Below, one piece after another: positions 45,578 to 53,164 of a DNA stretch of 64,000 nt. Under the pieces are notes generated by a model. It was not told where the DNA came from and made no database searches. It saw nothing but the letters and a program-made list of their open reading frames with translations. Each line of letters opens with the position of its first letter. Position 1 is the stretch's first letter. Source of the DNA: Chryseosolibacter sp964563295 (GTDB lineage: Bacteria > Bacteroidota > Bacteroidia > Cytophagales > Cyclobacteriaceae); the NCBI GenBank assembly GCA_964563295.1, contig CAZLWX010000001.1, positions 36,698-100,697 of the forward strand, in the 5' to 3' direction. The position numbers and the translations under genes are program-made.

Positions 45578-45725
45578 TCTGTGGTTCGTTGTGTTATGCC
45601 TTTTGAGACCCTCCATCCAAAACGGCGCTCGAAACTTGCGACGCAGACACTAAGTCACTATGGGCTTCCAGTATTAGCGCCGTGAACGTCGTGGTTCGCC
45701 GTGACCTTGCATTTCAGAGCCCTCA
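45578..45725. repeat. two copies of a dispersed GTGGTTCG-type element
   Basis: GTGGTTCGTTGTGTTATGCC with TTTTGAGACCC (45583-45613) and GTGGTTCGCCGTGACCTTGC with ATTTCAGAGCCC (45691-45722) are diverged copies. Related copies occur at 14729-14753 and 50275-50317. Confidence 0.45.
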
Positions 45726-45907
45726 AAAAAACACAACACCGGACCCATGGACGATCACCCTTCAATGTCTGTGTGTTATCACACACCCTCTCTCTCGTAG
45801 TCTGCTCCCCCCGTTCGTCTTAATTCGATTGTATTAGTGTTGCCGAACTTCTATATTATCCTTCCTTAGACACCAAACTCGAAATCTACAAACCTAATTC
45901 AACAGTT

Positions 45908-47419
45908 ATGGGCCGGAAAAAAATCAATCGCCGGGAATTCATCGGATCTGCAACTGCAGCCTCCCTGGCGTTCACCATTGTGCCCCGGCATGTCGTCGGT
46001 GGCGCGGGATTTATTGCTCCCAGCGACAAGCTCAACCTTGGTTATATCGGTTGCGGCACTCAGGGCCTCCGCGAGATGACTGACCTGATTTCCAACCCGA
46101 AAGTGCAGATCGTCTCCGTATGCGATCCCAACAAGAAGAGCACGAACTATATCGACTGGTCGCCAAACGGAATCCGCAATAACATCCGCGAAGCACTCGG
46201 CGACAATACGTGGGGAGAAGGATTGGACGGCATTCCCGGTGGACGCGACATCGGCCAGGAATTTGTCGAGAAATACTACGCTAAAAACAAGCCCTCAGGA
46301 AAATGGAAGGGCTGTACTTCATACGAAGACTTCCGCGAGATGCTCGAGAAGGAAACGGGTGTGGACACCGTTAAGATCATGACGCCAGACCATCTGCATG
46401 CCTACATCTCGATCGCGGCAATGAAAAAAGGCAAGAACGTGGCCATCCACAAACCGATTGCCAATCGCATGGCAGAAGTTCGCGCAGCATTGGCCGCCGC
46501 AAAAGACACCGGCGTCGGTACACACCTGCTCGCATGGAGCAAGCGACCCGGCAACGACCGTGTCAAGCAATGGATTGCTGAAGGCGCCATCGGCACGCTG
46601 AAAGAAATTCACAATTGGTCCTATCGCCCTGTTTGGCCACAATGGACAACCGCGCCCAAAGACACACCACCAGTGCCCGAAGGACTCAACTGGGATCTGT
46701 GGCTGGGTCCGGTGCCAGACCGTCCTTATCACCCCAACTACACCAATTGTGTCTTCCGCGGCTGGTACGACTTCGGCGGAGGTAGCATCGCCGACATGGG
46801 ACATTACAGCCTGTGGCCTATGTTCATGACACTCGGTATCAATACAGCACCGCTGAGCGCGGAAGCGTACTACAACACTACCCGGACAGTCGTCGACCAC
46901 GTAAGTCGCAATGTGGTCAACGATGTGGCCTTCCCTTATGCATCTATCATTCGTTTCAAGTTTCCCAAGCAGGAAACGCTGCCCGCTTTTGACTTGTTCT
47001 GGTATGATGGCGGGATGAAGCCGCACAATCCAGAGGAGATGGAGATCGATGGCAAGGATCTTCCTACAGAGGGGATGATGTTTGTCGGTGATAAAGGCAA
47101 GATCCTTGGTGGATTCCGCAATGAAGATCCCGTGCTTATCCCGGAGACAAGAATGAAGGACATCGCCGTCGAGCAGGAAGGACGCGACGACTCCGTCCGC
47201 AGTGAAGATGTATGGGTCGACGCCTTCCGTGAGAAAAAGCAGTCGCCGGGAAGTTTCCTTCTCGCCGGGCCCGTGTCTGAAACCATCAATCTCGCGGCCG
47301 TCGCGCTGCGAGCGAGGAAAAAGGTCATGTACGACGCTTCGAAGATGGAGATCACGAACGTGCCGGAAGCCAATCAGTTTCTGCGCCGCGAGTACCGGAA
47401 AGGCTGGGAAATAGTCTGA
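45908..47419 (+). CDS. Tat-exported Gfo/Idh/MocA family oxidoreductase
   Basis: A 503-residue NAD(P)-dependent dehydrogenase-like protein. The N-terminus has a twin-arginine signal (RREFIGSATAASLAFTIVP), so it folds with cofactor before export. The Rossmann motif GYIGCGTQGLRE lies near residue 42. KIMTPDHLHAYISIAAMKKGKNV and VAIHKPIANRM cover the family's substrate-site segment, with Lys in HKP. Such proteins commonly act on sugars or glycosides in Bacteroidota. The TIM-barrel gene follows 18 bases later, and both carry Tat signals. Confidence 0.88.
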   Translation: MGRKKINRREFIGSATAASLAFTIVPRHVVGGAGFIAPSDKLNLGYIGCGTQGLREMTDLISNPKVQIVSVCDPNKKSTNYIDWSPNGIRNNIREALGDNTWGEGLDGIPGGRDIGQEFVEKYYAKNKPSGKWKGCTSYEDFREMLEKETGVDTVKIMTPDHLHAYISIAAMKKGKNVAIHKPIANRMAEVRAALAAAKDTGVGTHLLAWSKRPGNDRVKQWIAEGAIGTLKEIHNWSYRPVWPQWTTAPKDTPPVPEGLNWDLWLGPVPDRPYHPNYTNCVFRGWYDFGGGSIADMGHYSLWPMFMTLGINTAPLSAEAYYNTTRTVVDHVSRNVVNDVAFPYASIIRFKFPKQETLPAFDLFWYDGGMKPHNPEEMEIDGKDLPTEGMMFVGDKGKILGGFRNEDPVLIPETRMKDIAVEQEGRDDSVRSEDVWVDAFREKKQSPGSFLLAGPVSETINLAAVALRARKKVMYDASKMEITNVPEANQFLRREYRKGWEIV

Positions 47420-47437
47420 CGCCGTAAGCCACCTATC

Positions 47438-48316
47438 ATGTCAACGATCTCACGAAGGAATTTCATCGGGAGGAGTGCGGCCCTGGGGGCGTCGGCACTG
47501 ATCGGTCCAGCCCTGTTACCTGAATTGCGAGCGCAAAACAAAATGACTATGACTAAAGATGACATTTCGCTGGCGCAGTGGGCGCTGGTCGACGAAATCC
47601 GCGCAGGAAAATGGAAGACCCTTGATTTTGCGAGAGTCGCGCGGGAAGACTTCGGACTCAACGGCATAGAATATGTCAACACACTCTTCGAGGTTACCAC
47701 CGAAAGCTATTTGAAACAGCTGAAGACCAACGCTTCGGACCACGGAGTAACAAGCGTATTGATCATGTGCGACGCGGAAGGCGATGGCGCAATGCCCACA
47801 CCGGAGGGAAGGAAGCAATTTGTCATCAACCACCGCAAGTGGATCGATGCCGCTCAATACCTGGGTTGCCACGCCATTCGCACGAATTGCCGCGGTCCCG
47901 AAAACGCCGACAAGGGAGAAGCGCTGAAATGGGCGACCGAAACGTATCACATGTTGCTGGAGTACGCCGCTCCCGCAGACATCAGCGTCGTCATCGAGAA
48001 CCACGGTGGTGTTTCCAATGATCCCGACTGGATGGTGTCGCTCGTCAAAGCTGTCAATCATCCAAAATTCGGAACCTATCCCGATTGGCGCAGACCCTCC
48101 GACGACTTCGACAACGTGGAATATCTTCGGAAGACCCTGCCCTATGCCAAGGGAATGTCGTATCGCAATCAGCCCACCGAGGAGCTTTCGGCTAAAATGA
48201 TCAGGATGGCAAAGGAGGGAGGATACTCGGGGTGGTATGGGATTGAGTCGTCGGGGAGGGAGGAGATCAGGAGAGGAAAAGAGCTCTTAAATAAGTATCT
48301 ACTTGGTAATGGATAG
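47438..48316 (+). CDS. Tat-exported sugar phosphate isomerase/epimerase (TIM barrel)
   Basis: A 292-residue AP endonuclease 2/xylose isomerase-like TIM barrel with twin-arginine signal MSTISRRNFIGRSAALGASA. VIENHGGVSNDPDWMVSLVK and GTYPDWRR give metal-site residues (Glu, His, Asp). The reaction is unknown; pairing with the Gfo/Idh/MocA protein suggests sugar epimerisation or 3-keto-sugar chemistry in the periplasm. A heptanucleotide array begins at the base after its TAG stop. The 3' end of the gene is duplicated downstream (48519). Confidence 0.85.
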   Translation: MSTISRRNFIGRSAALGASALIGPALLPELRAQNKMTMTKDDISLAQWALVDEIRAGKWKTLDFARVAREDFGLNGIEYVNTLFEVTTESYLKQLKTNASDHGVTSVLIMCDAEGDGAMPTPEGRKQFVINHRKWIDAAQYLGCHAIRTNCRGPENADKGEALKWATETYHMLLEYAAPADISVVIENHGGVSNDPDWMVSLVKAVNHPKFGTYPDWRRPSDDFDNVEYLRKTLPYAKGMSYRNQPTEELSAKMIRMAKEGGYSGWYGIESSGREEIRRGKELLNKYLLGNG

Positions 48317-48344
48317 TTGGCGGTTGGGTATTGGCTGTTGGCAG
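48317..48344. repeat. heptanucleotide array at a stop codon, cut by the N run
   Basis: Units TTGGCGG, TTGGGTA, TTGGCTG, TTGGCAG start at the base after TAG (48314-48316). The same array recurs at 48590-48617 followed by TTTGGAG. Confidence 0.75.
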
Positions 48345-48444
48345 NNNNNNNNNNNNNNNNNNNNNNNNNNNNNNNNNNNNNNNNNNNNNNNNNNNNNNNN
48401 NNNNNNNNNNNNNNNNNNNNNNNNNNNNNNNNNNNNNNNNNNNN
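48345..48444. other. 100-base run of N (scaffold gap)
   Basis: Exactly 100 N, the usual placeholder for a gap of unknown size. It lies inside a tandem duplication, so the true sequence may be longer, shorter or absent. Confidence 0.98.
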
Positions 48445-48518
48445 TGGCAGTTTGGAGTTAGCTACAGGTTCCTGCGCGTGGGTCCCTTTAGGGAATAAAG
48501 GGCGCGCGATGGATGGAT

Positions 48519-48587
48519 AGTCGTCGGGGAGAGAGGAGATCAGGAGAGGAAAAGAGCTCTTGAATAAGTATCTACTTGGTAATGGAT
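48519..48587 (+). pseudogene. duplicated 3' fragment of the TIM-barrel gene
   Basis: About 23 codons equal to the C-terminus of the gene ending at 48316 are repeated here, ending in the same TAG (48585-48587). There is no start or promoter. It is a fragment left by tandem duplication or by an assembly overlap. Confidence 0.7.
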
Positions 48588-48695
48588 AGTTGGCGGTTGG
48601 GTATTGGCTGTTGGCAGTTTGGAGTTAGCTACAGGTTCCTGCGCGTGGGTCCCTTTAGGGAATAAAAGGGCGCGCGTTGGACGGATAGGCTCGCT

Positions 48696-49220
48696 ATGAA
48701 GATTACCACTATCATATTCTTGCTTTCAACTTTGCTCGTCAGCTGCAAAGAGCTCGACGAATTGCTGACCTTCACCATCACCGACCAGGTCGGCTTCACC
48801 ATCGAAAGCACTTCCCCCCTCGATCTCCCGCTGAATATCCCCACGCCCGACGTGACCACGAACTCTCAACAGAAGTTCGAGAACAATAACACCACAGCCG
48901 CGCTGGTAAAGGATATCCGGATGGACAACCTCACGCTGACCATAACAGATCCGACCGGCAAGACATTCAGTTTCCTGAAATCCATTCACCTCTATATCTC
49001 GACGAACAACTCCGACGAGATCGAGCTGGCCTATCACGACAATGTTCCCGCCGATGTCTCTACCGTTGCGCTCATTACCACCAGCGAAAAACTCGACGCC
49101 TACGTCAAATCTTCCTCCTATCGGCTACGGACGAGCGTTGTTACCCGCGAGGCGTTGGGAGAACCCGTCGACGTGCAGGCGGACTTGAAGTTTAAGGTTA
49201 CAGCGAATGCGGCGGACTAG
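48696..49220 (+). CDS. lipoprotein, unknown function
   Basis: A 174-residue protein with a lipoprotein signal MKITTIIFLLSTLLVSC (Cys17). The mature part is beta-rich (FTITDQVGFTIESTSPLDLP, then NLTLTITDPTGKTFSFLKSI) and resembles a LEA-like or immunoglobulin-like fold, but I recognise no named family. It is flanked by repeat-rich spacers on both sides, so it is probably transcribed alone. Confidence 0.7.
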   Translation: MKITTIIFLLSTLLVSCKELDELLTFTITDQVGFTIESTSPLDLPLNIPTPDVTTNSQQKFENNNTTAALVKDIRMDNLTLTITDPTGKTFSFLKSIHLYISTNNSDEIELAYHDNVPADVSTVALITTSEKLDAYVKSSSYRLRTSVVTREALGEPVDVQADLKFKVTANAAD

Positions 49221-49227
49221 TAAATAA

Positions 49228-49297
49228 TTCCTGGTTCCTGGTTCCTGGTTCCTGGTTTCTGGTTTCTGGTTTCTGGTTCATAGTTCCTGGTTCCTCC
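49228..49297. repeat. heptanucleotide array, TTCCTGG type
   Basis: Ten consecutive units: TTCCTGG four times, TTTCTGG three times, TTCATAG, TTCCTGG, TTCCTCC. It begins 7 bases after the lipoprotein stop. GGAACCA units at 61495 are the same repeat on the other strand. Confidence 0.88.
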
Positions 49298-49318
49298 ATT
49301 GTACTCTCCTGAATGCGG

Positions 49319-49351
49319 TTGATCCCCTTTGGGGAATAGAAGGGCGCGGGC
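49319..49351. repeat. third copy of a small hairpin element
   Basis: GATCCCCTTTGGGGAATAGA followed by AGGGCGCG. It matches GGTCCCTTTAGGGAATAAA with GGGCGCG at 48480-48508 and 48649-48677. TCCCC/GGGGA keeps the stem by compensating bases. Confidence 0.5.
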
Positions 49352-49408
49352 GGGTTTCAAAAAATGCACTGAATTTTCGAATTTGACGGAGTAGTTGCAC
49401 CTTCGTAA

Positions 49409-50227
49409 GTGCAAATCCTTAAATCCCTCGCCACCATAATCGTCGCCATCTACGGCGTTGTTGTTATCCTGCTCTACCTCTTGCAGACACGCCTGATCTT
49501 CTATCCGGGAAAGCTATCGAAGGACTTTCGCTTCAATCTCGAAGCCAACGCTGAAGAAGTCTTTGCACCCACTTCCGACGCGGAAACAATCCACGGCCTG
49601 TTTTATCAGGGAACACGCGACGAGGTCATCCTTTACTTTCACGGTAACGCCGGCGACCTCAGCGGGTGGCAGTTCGTGTCGGACGACTTCACCCCTTACG
49701 GGTACGATTTCTTCATCATCGACTATCGCGGCTACGGAAAAAGCACCGGAACCATTTCCGAAGAGGGATTTTGTCGCGATGCAGAAGCTGCCTGGAAATT
49801 CCTGGTCGATGAAAAACAATATCGCCCTGATCAAATTATTATTTACGGACGCTCCATCGGCACGGGAGTTGCCGTCGATCTTGCCGCGCGTCATCGCTGC
49901 AAGGGGCTGGTGTTGGAAGCGCCGTACACCTCCCTGAAATCCCTGGCTGACGAGAAATTCCCCATGCTTTTCGCGGGCACCTTGACACGCTATCGCTTCG
50001 ACAACCTCTCCAAGATCAACAACGTCAAATGTCCGATCGTCATGTTACACGGCAATCGCGACACCCTGATCCCGCCATCGCATACGCAGCGCCTCTTTGA
50101 TCAATTCGAAGGCAAGAAGAAAATGATCATCTTCGAGGGAGGAGCACACAATGATCTTAATTCGTATAAAGAACACGAGTACTTCCTGCGGGAAATTCTA
50201 CCAACCTTCTTCGAACCCGCGGACTAG
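49409..50227 (+). CDS. alpha/beta hydrolase with N-terminal membrane anchor
   Basis: A 272-residue alpha/beta hydrolase of the YfhR/Bem46 type. One membrane helix (residues about 7-27) is followed by the hydrolase fold, with the oxyanion segment FHGNAGDLSGW, the nucleophile elbow YGRSIGTG (Ser), HGNRDTLIP (Asp) and GGAHNDL (His). The physiological substrate is unknown. The start is GTG 49409. The stop is followed 7 bases later by a short heptad array. Confidence 0.88.
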   Translation: MQILKSLATIIVAIYGVVVILLYLLQTRLIFYPGKLSKDFRFNLEANAEEVFAPTSDAETIHGLFYQGTRDEVILYFHGNAGDLSGWQFVSDDFTPYGYDFFIIDYRGYGKSTGTISEEGFCRDAEAAWKFLVDEKQYRPDQIIIYGRSIGTGVAVDLAARHRCKGLVLEAPYTSLKSLADEKFPMLFAGTLTRYRFDNLSKINNVKCPIVMLHGNRDTLIPPSHTQRLFDQFEGKKKMIIFEGGAHNDLNSYKEHEYFLREILPTFFEPAD

Positions 50228-50234
50228 TGCCGCG

Positions 50235-50255
50235 TTCCAGGTTCCTGGTTCCGGG
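50235..50255. repeat. heptanucleotide array after the hydrolase gene
   Basis: TTCCAGG, TTCCTGG, TTCCGGG, starting 7 bases after the TAG stop at 50225-50227. Confidence 0.6.
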
Positions 50256-50274
50256 TTAAGCACTAAATCAATTT

Positions 50275-50317
50275 CGCCGTGGACGCCGTGGACGCCGTGA
50301 CCTTACCTTTTGAGCCC
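50275..50317. repeat. GCCGTGGAC repeat and dispersed element copy
   Basis: GCCGTGGAC occurs twice in tandem (9-base unit), then GCCGTGACCTTACC and TTTTGAGCCC, which match the element at 45691-45722. Confidence 0.45.
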
Positions 50318-50341
50318 ATGGATCATTGGCAGGATCTCGCC

Positions 50342-50959
50342 TTACAACAAATGATTATTAAGCGCGATCTGCACCAAATGCCCGGTGCTGGTAGCGCCCG
50401 TCTTCCGAAGAATGTTCTTCCGGTGCGTTTTTACGGTGTGCTCGGCAATGAAAAGCTTTTCGGCAATCTGTCCACTGGTAAGTCCTTCGGCGAGCAACTT
50501 GATAATCTGGATTTCACGCTGGCTCAGCTTATATTGGAAAATCGTACTCTTATCCTCCGTAAACGTCTGGATCAAATCATAATATGACTTACCACTGAAC
50601 ACTCTCAGAATCGCATCTCCCAACTCCTTCCCGCTGTTGGTCTTCAGCAGGCACCCATCAACGCCAATCTTGATAATCTCTTCGACAAATGACTTCTGTG
50701 CGTACATGGTCAGGATTACAATCCTCACCTCAGGACGCGTTGACTTCAAACGACGTGCACACGTAAGGCCGTCCATTACCGGCATATTGATATCGAGCAC
50801 CACTACGTCAACGGGATTATCCCTTACAAAATCCAACACCTCCTGGCCGTTTCGCGCTTCTCCGCACACGTCAATCTCCTCATAGCTCTTCAACACGGCT
50901 CTGAGTCCCTCCAGCACCATGGTGTGATCGTCCGCGAGTAATGTTCGTATTCGCGTCAT
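50342..50959 (-). CDS. NarL/FixJ-type response regulator
   Basis: A 205-residue regulator. The receiver domain has the acidic pair ADDH at residues 9-12 and phosphoacceptor Asp56 in VVVLDINMPVMDG. The LuxR-type helix-turn-helix reads LSQREIQIIKLLAEGLTSGQ and IAEHTVKTHRKNILRK. Its start overlaps the kinase stop by 4 bases, so they form one signalling pair. Confidence 0.93.
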   Translation of the reverse strand: MTRIRTLLADDHTMVLEGLRAVLKSYEEIDVCGEARNGQEVLDFVRDNPVDVVVLDINMPVMDGLTCARRLKSTRPEVRIVILTMYAQKSFVEEIIKIGVDGCLLKTNSGKELGDAILRVFSGKSYYDLIQTFTEDKSTIFQYKLSQREIQIIKLLAEGLTSGQIAEKLFIAEHTVKTHRKNILRKTGATSTGHLVQIALNNHLL

Positions 50960-51747
50960 ATCAACGGGATTTCAAATGCTGCGGAAAAACCACTTTTTGA
51001 TTTCTCCCCGAATGTGTAATGCGCACGGATCTTTTCCGCACGAGCGTAAATGTTGCGCAGGCCCATCCCCCGGTGGTCGTCAGCCACCGAAAAGCCTACG
51101 CCGTTGTCTTCATAGATGAAACTGATGCACTCTTTATTCAGTTGCGTAAGGTCGATGGTGATCTTCGACGCCCTCGCGTGCTTCAAGGTGTTGTTGATCA
51201 ATTCCTGAATGATACGATAGAGGTTGAAGCTTGTTTCATGAGATATCTCATCCTGGATGTCGATATGTGATTCGATTGCGATAGCATTTGACGCATTGAC
51301 CGCCTGGATGAGGTCACGAACCGAAGCTTCAAAACCGAAGTGCCGCAGTTCACGCGAATCCAGTTTGTGCGAGATCTTGCGCGTCTCTGATGTTGCCTGG
51401 TCTGCCATCTCGATGATCTTGTTTTCCAGCGCCGGGCGTTCATCCGGGGTCGAGCGCTTCAGGGAGTGGACATAGAGAGAAAGGGTAACCAGTATACTGC
51501 CCAGGTTGTCATGAAGTTCTTCGGCAATTCGCTGGCGCTCCATTTCCTGTCCCTCCAGCAATGCGTAGGCCGACTTCAATTCCTGCTTGCCCAGCAGGTT
51601 TTCGATTTCCTGGTATGCAATCTTTCGTTTGATCAGCTTCCGCTGATAGACGTATACAAACGTGATCACCGACGTGGCGAGTAGCAGCATGCCCGCGGTA
51701 CCAAACAGCAGTGTGATGTACGAGCCTATTTCGCGGGAATCCTCCAT
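50956..51747 (-). CDS. NarX/DegS-type sensor histidine kinase
   Basis: A 263-residue kinase with one N-terminal membrane helix (about 9-35) and a coiled-coil. The HisKA_3 box is RQRIAEELHDNLGSILVTL with His79. The ATPase domain has IIQELINNTLKHA and GMGLRNIYARAEKI. ATG 51747 is preferred over ATG 51804 because it puts the helix near the start; it overlaps the membrane gene upstream by 22 bases. With so short an extracytoplasmic part, the signal may come from the upstream membrane protein, but this is inference. Confidence 0.9.
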   Translation of the reverse strand: MEDSREIGSYITLLFGTAGMLLLATSVITFVYVYQRKLIKRKIAYQEIENLLGKQELKSAYALLEGQEMERQRIAEELHDNLGSILVTLSLYVHSLKRSTPDERPALENKIIEMADQATSETRKISHKLDSRELRHFGFEASVRDLIQAVNASNAIAIESHIDIQDEISHETSFNLYRIIQELINNTLKHARASKITIDLTQLNKECISFIYEDNGVGFSVADDHRGMGLRNIYARAEKIRAHYTFGEKSKSGFSAAFEIPLI

Positions 51748-52331
51748 AGTCCAACAGCGAGCAGTAAGTTCTTCATGATATTCGATGCATTGTGCAGCAA
51801 CCACGGCATAGGTCCCGACAGAATTTCGCGGCTCAGGATAAAGGAAAAGAAGGCACCGGAAAAATACGTCAGGATAGCCACATTGAACCAGAACAAGGGT
51901 GAGCGATCAATAAAAATATCTTCCTCCCGGGAATAGAATTCGTAAAACACCGTGATCGCAAGCGAGATCATGACCAGGCATTCAACGGACCGGCCGTAGG
52001 TGTTGAAGATGTCGCGCTCCCAATATAGAGAGTTTACAACATAAAAGACAAGATAGGCAATGGTGACGACGCGGATCGTCTTCTTGCCATTCTCGATCAC
52101 TAATCCATAAAAGTACAACAACACGGCAGCCTCGAGGAATCCGTAACCATGCAAGAAGAAATAATTTCTGCCTTGTATAACATAACGCGCAAGCAGATCG
52201 GTAGCGAACGACAGACAGATAAAGATCACGATGATCCCCTGGTAACGGTTCAGCTTCTTCCAGGTAAAAAGCAGCGGAATCGCCGCGGAGTAAATGGAAC
52301 CGTACCAGAGGAGATAGTCTATCGGCCGCAT
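51726..52331 (-). CDS. membrane protein of unknown function linked to a two-component system
   Basis: A 201-residue protein with six or seven predicted membrane helices (such as GIIVIFICLSFATDLLARYV, AAVLLYFYGLVI, LVMISLAITVFYEF, LTYFSGAFFSFIL). I do not recognise a named family. Its 3' end overlaps the kinase start by 22 bases and the secreted-type gene lies 6 bases upstream, so all four are one operon. It may be a sensor partner of the kinase. Confidence 0.7.
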   Translation of the reverse strand: MRPIDYLLWYGSIYSAAIPLLFTWKKLNRYQGIIVIFICLSFATDLLARYVIQGRNYFFLHGYGFLEAAVLLYFYGLVIENGKKTIRVVTIAYLVFYVVNSLYWERDIFNTYGRSVECLVMISLAITVFYEFYSREEDIFIDRSPLFWFNVAILTYFSGAFFSFILSREILSGPMPWLLHNASNIMKNLLLAVGLWRIPAK

Positions 52332-52337
52332 TGACGA

Positions 52338-52943
52338 TCAGTTGCACATGTCAGGACAAGGGGAAGAAGTGTTGAGGAAAAGCTCGGGCTCACCCAGACT
52401 CTTATACAAGCTACTGTCAGTACCAGGATCACCTATCGTAAATGTGTTTTTCCCATTTTTCCCGACCGGGCTCATAATCAAATCGAAGTGCTCCTTTGTG
52501 GTTCCCAGCGAATCGACGACGGTCTCGTTAAGGACCAGGAAAACTCTGACTCCGTGGATGGAATCCTCGCGGTGTCCACTGGTGTACGAATCATAGCGGG
52601 CAACAAGGTCACGCATCTGGTCCATGCCGAATAAGAAGGCATAGGGATGTTTTGAGAGGAGTGAGTCGCGTTTCCTCATTTGCCTGTATCTGTCAGCACC
52701 AAGAATCAACTTGTACAGCTTAACAAATTTGCCTCGTTGCCTGACAGGACCCTTCGGTCTTTGCCAATAAGCAACGAGAGCGGGGTCGATGGACTCGCCA
52801 CCGCTGTCCAATGGAGCCGAGCTGATGCGGGGAGACCCGCCATTACCGTAGTCGCCATGGTGCGGTATACATACGGCGACGATAAAGACAAACGCGGCAG
52901 CCAGAAGCAAGCCAAGCACAGTACTTAAGACCTTGTAGTTCAT
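52338..52943 (-). CDS. membrane-anchored hypothetical protein
   Basis: A 201-residue protein with one N-terminal hydrophobic segment (VLGLLLAAAFVFIVAVC) and a soluble part expected in the periplasm. Segments KHPYAFLFGMDQMRDLVARY and GVRVFLVLNETVVDSLG show a mixed alpha/beta fold. No family is recognised. It is the first gene of the four-gene operon ending in the LuxR-type regulator. Confidence 0.65.
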   Translation of the reverse strand: MNYKVLSTVLGLLLAAAFVFIVAVCIPHHGDYGNGGSPRISSAPLDSGGESIDPALVAYWQRPKGPVRQRGKFVKLYKLILGADRYRQMRKRDSLLSKHPYAFLFGMDQMRDLVARYDSYTSGHREDSIHGVRVFLVLNETVVDSLGTTKEHFDLIMSPVGKNGKNTFTIGDPGTDSSLYKSLGEPELFLNTSSPCPDMCN

Positions 52944-53164
52944 AGGTAGGTGGGGTTAGGTGTTGAATTTGGAAAATTTAGTCGAAAGTACCCGCACACT
53001 CATCATAAATAAATACCTATCGGGTGGTATTTGAGGCCCGTGCCTCAACCATTCCGTTGTACACAGGCTGCCCTCGCCTGTTGTTTAAGTGAATGCCTCC
53101 CACTGGGTATCGACTTCATTCGATTCAGCAGGTAAGTTTGAATAAAAAAGTAACCCCTTCGCTT

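Larger units (their letters stand above)
45165..45907. other. 743-base gene-free gap rich in dispersed repeats
   Basis: This is the longest gap in the window. It holds a palindromic element at 45425-45472, two copies of a dispersed GTGGTTCG...TTTGAGCCC element (45578-45615 and 45680-45725), and otherwise unassigned sequence. A 61-codon frame at 45208 has no recognisable features and I do not count it as a gene. Confidence 0.6.
48246..48695. repeat. tandem duplication across the gap
   Basis: Sequence 48246-48344 (3' end of the TIM-barrel gene plus spacer) recurs at 48519-48617, and 48445-48518 recurs at 48618-48690. The unit is about 172 bases. The copies differ at a few positions, for example GGAGGGAGG against GGAGAGAGG and CTTAAATAAG against CTTGAATAAG. 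Confidence 0.85.

Noticed and set aside
48317..48520. Small frame crossing the N run
   Set aside because: Half of its codons are unknown bases and the rest are repeat sequence.
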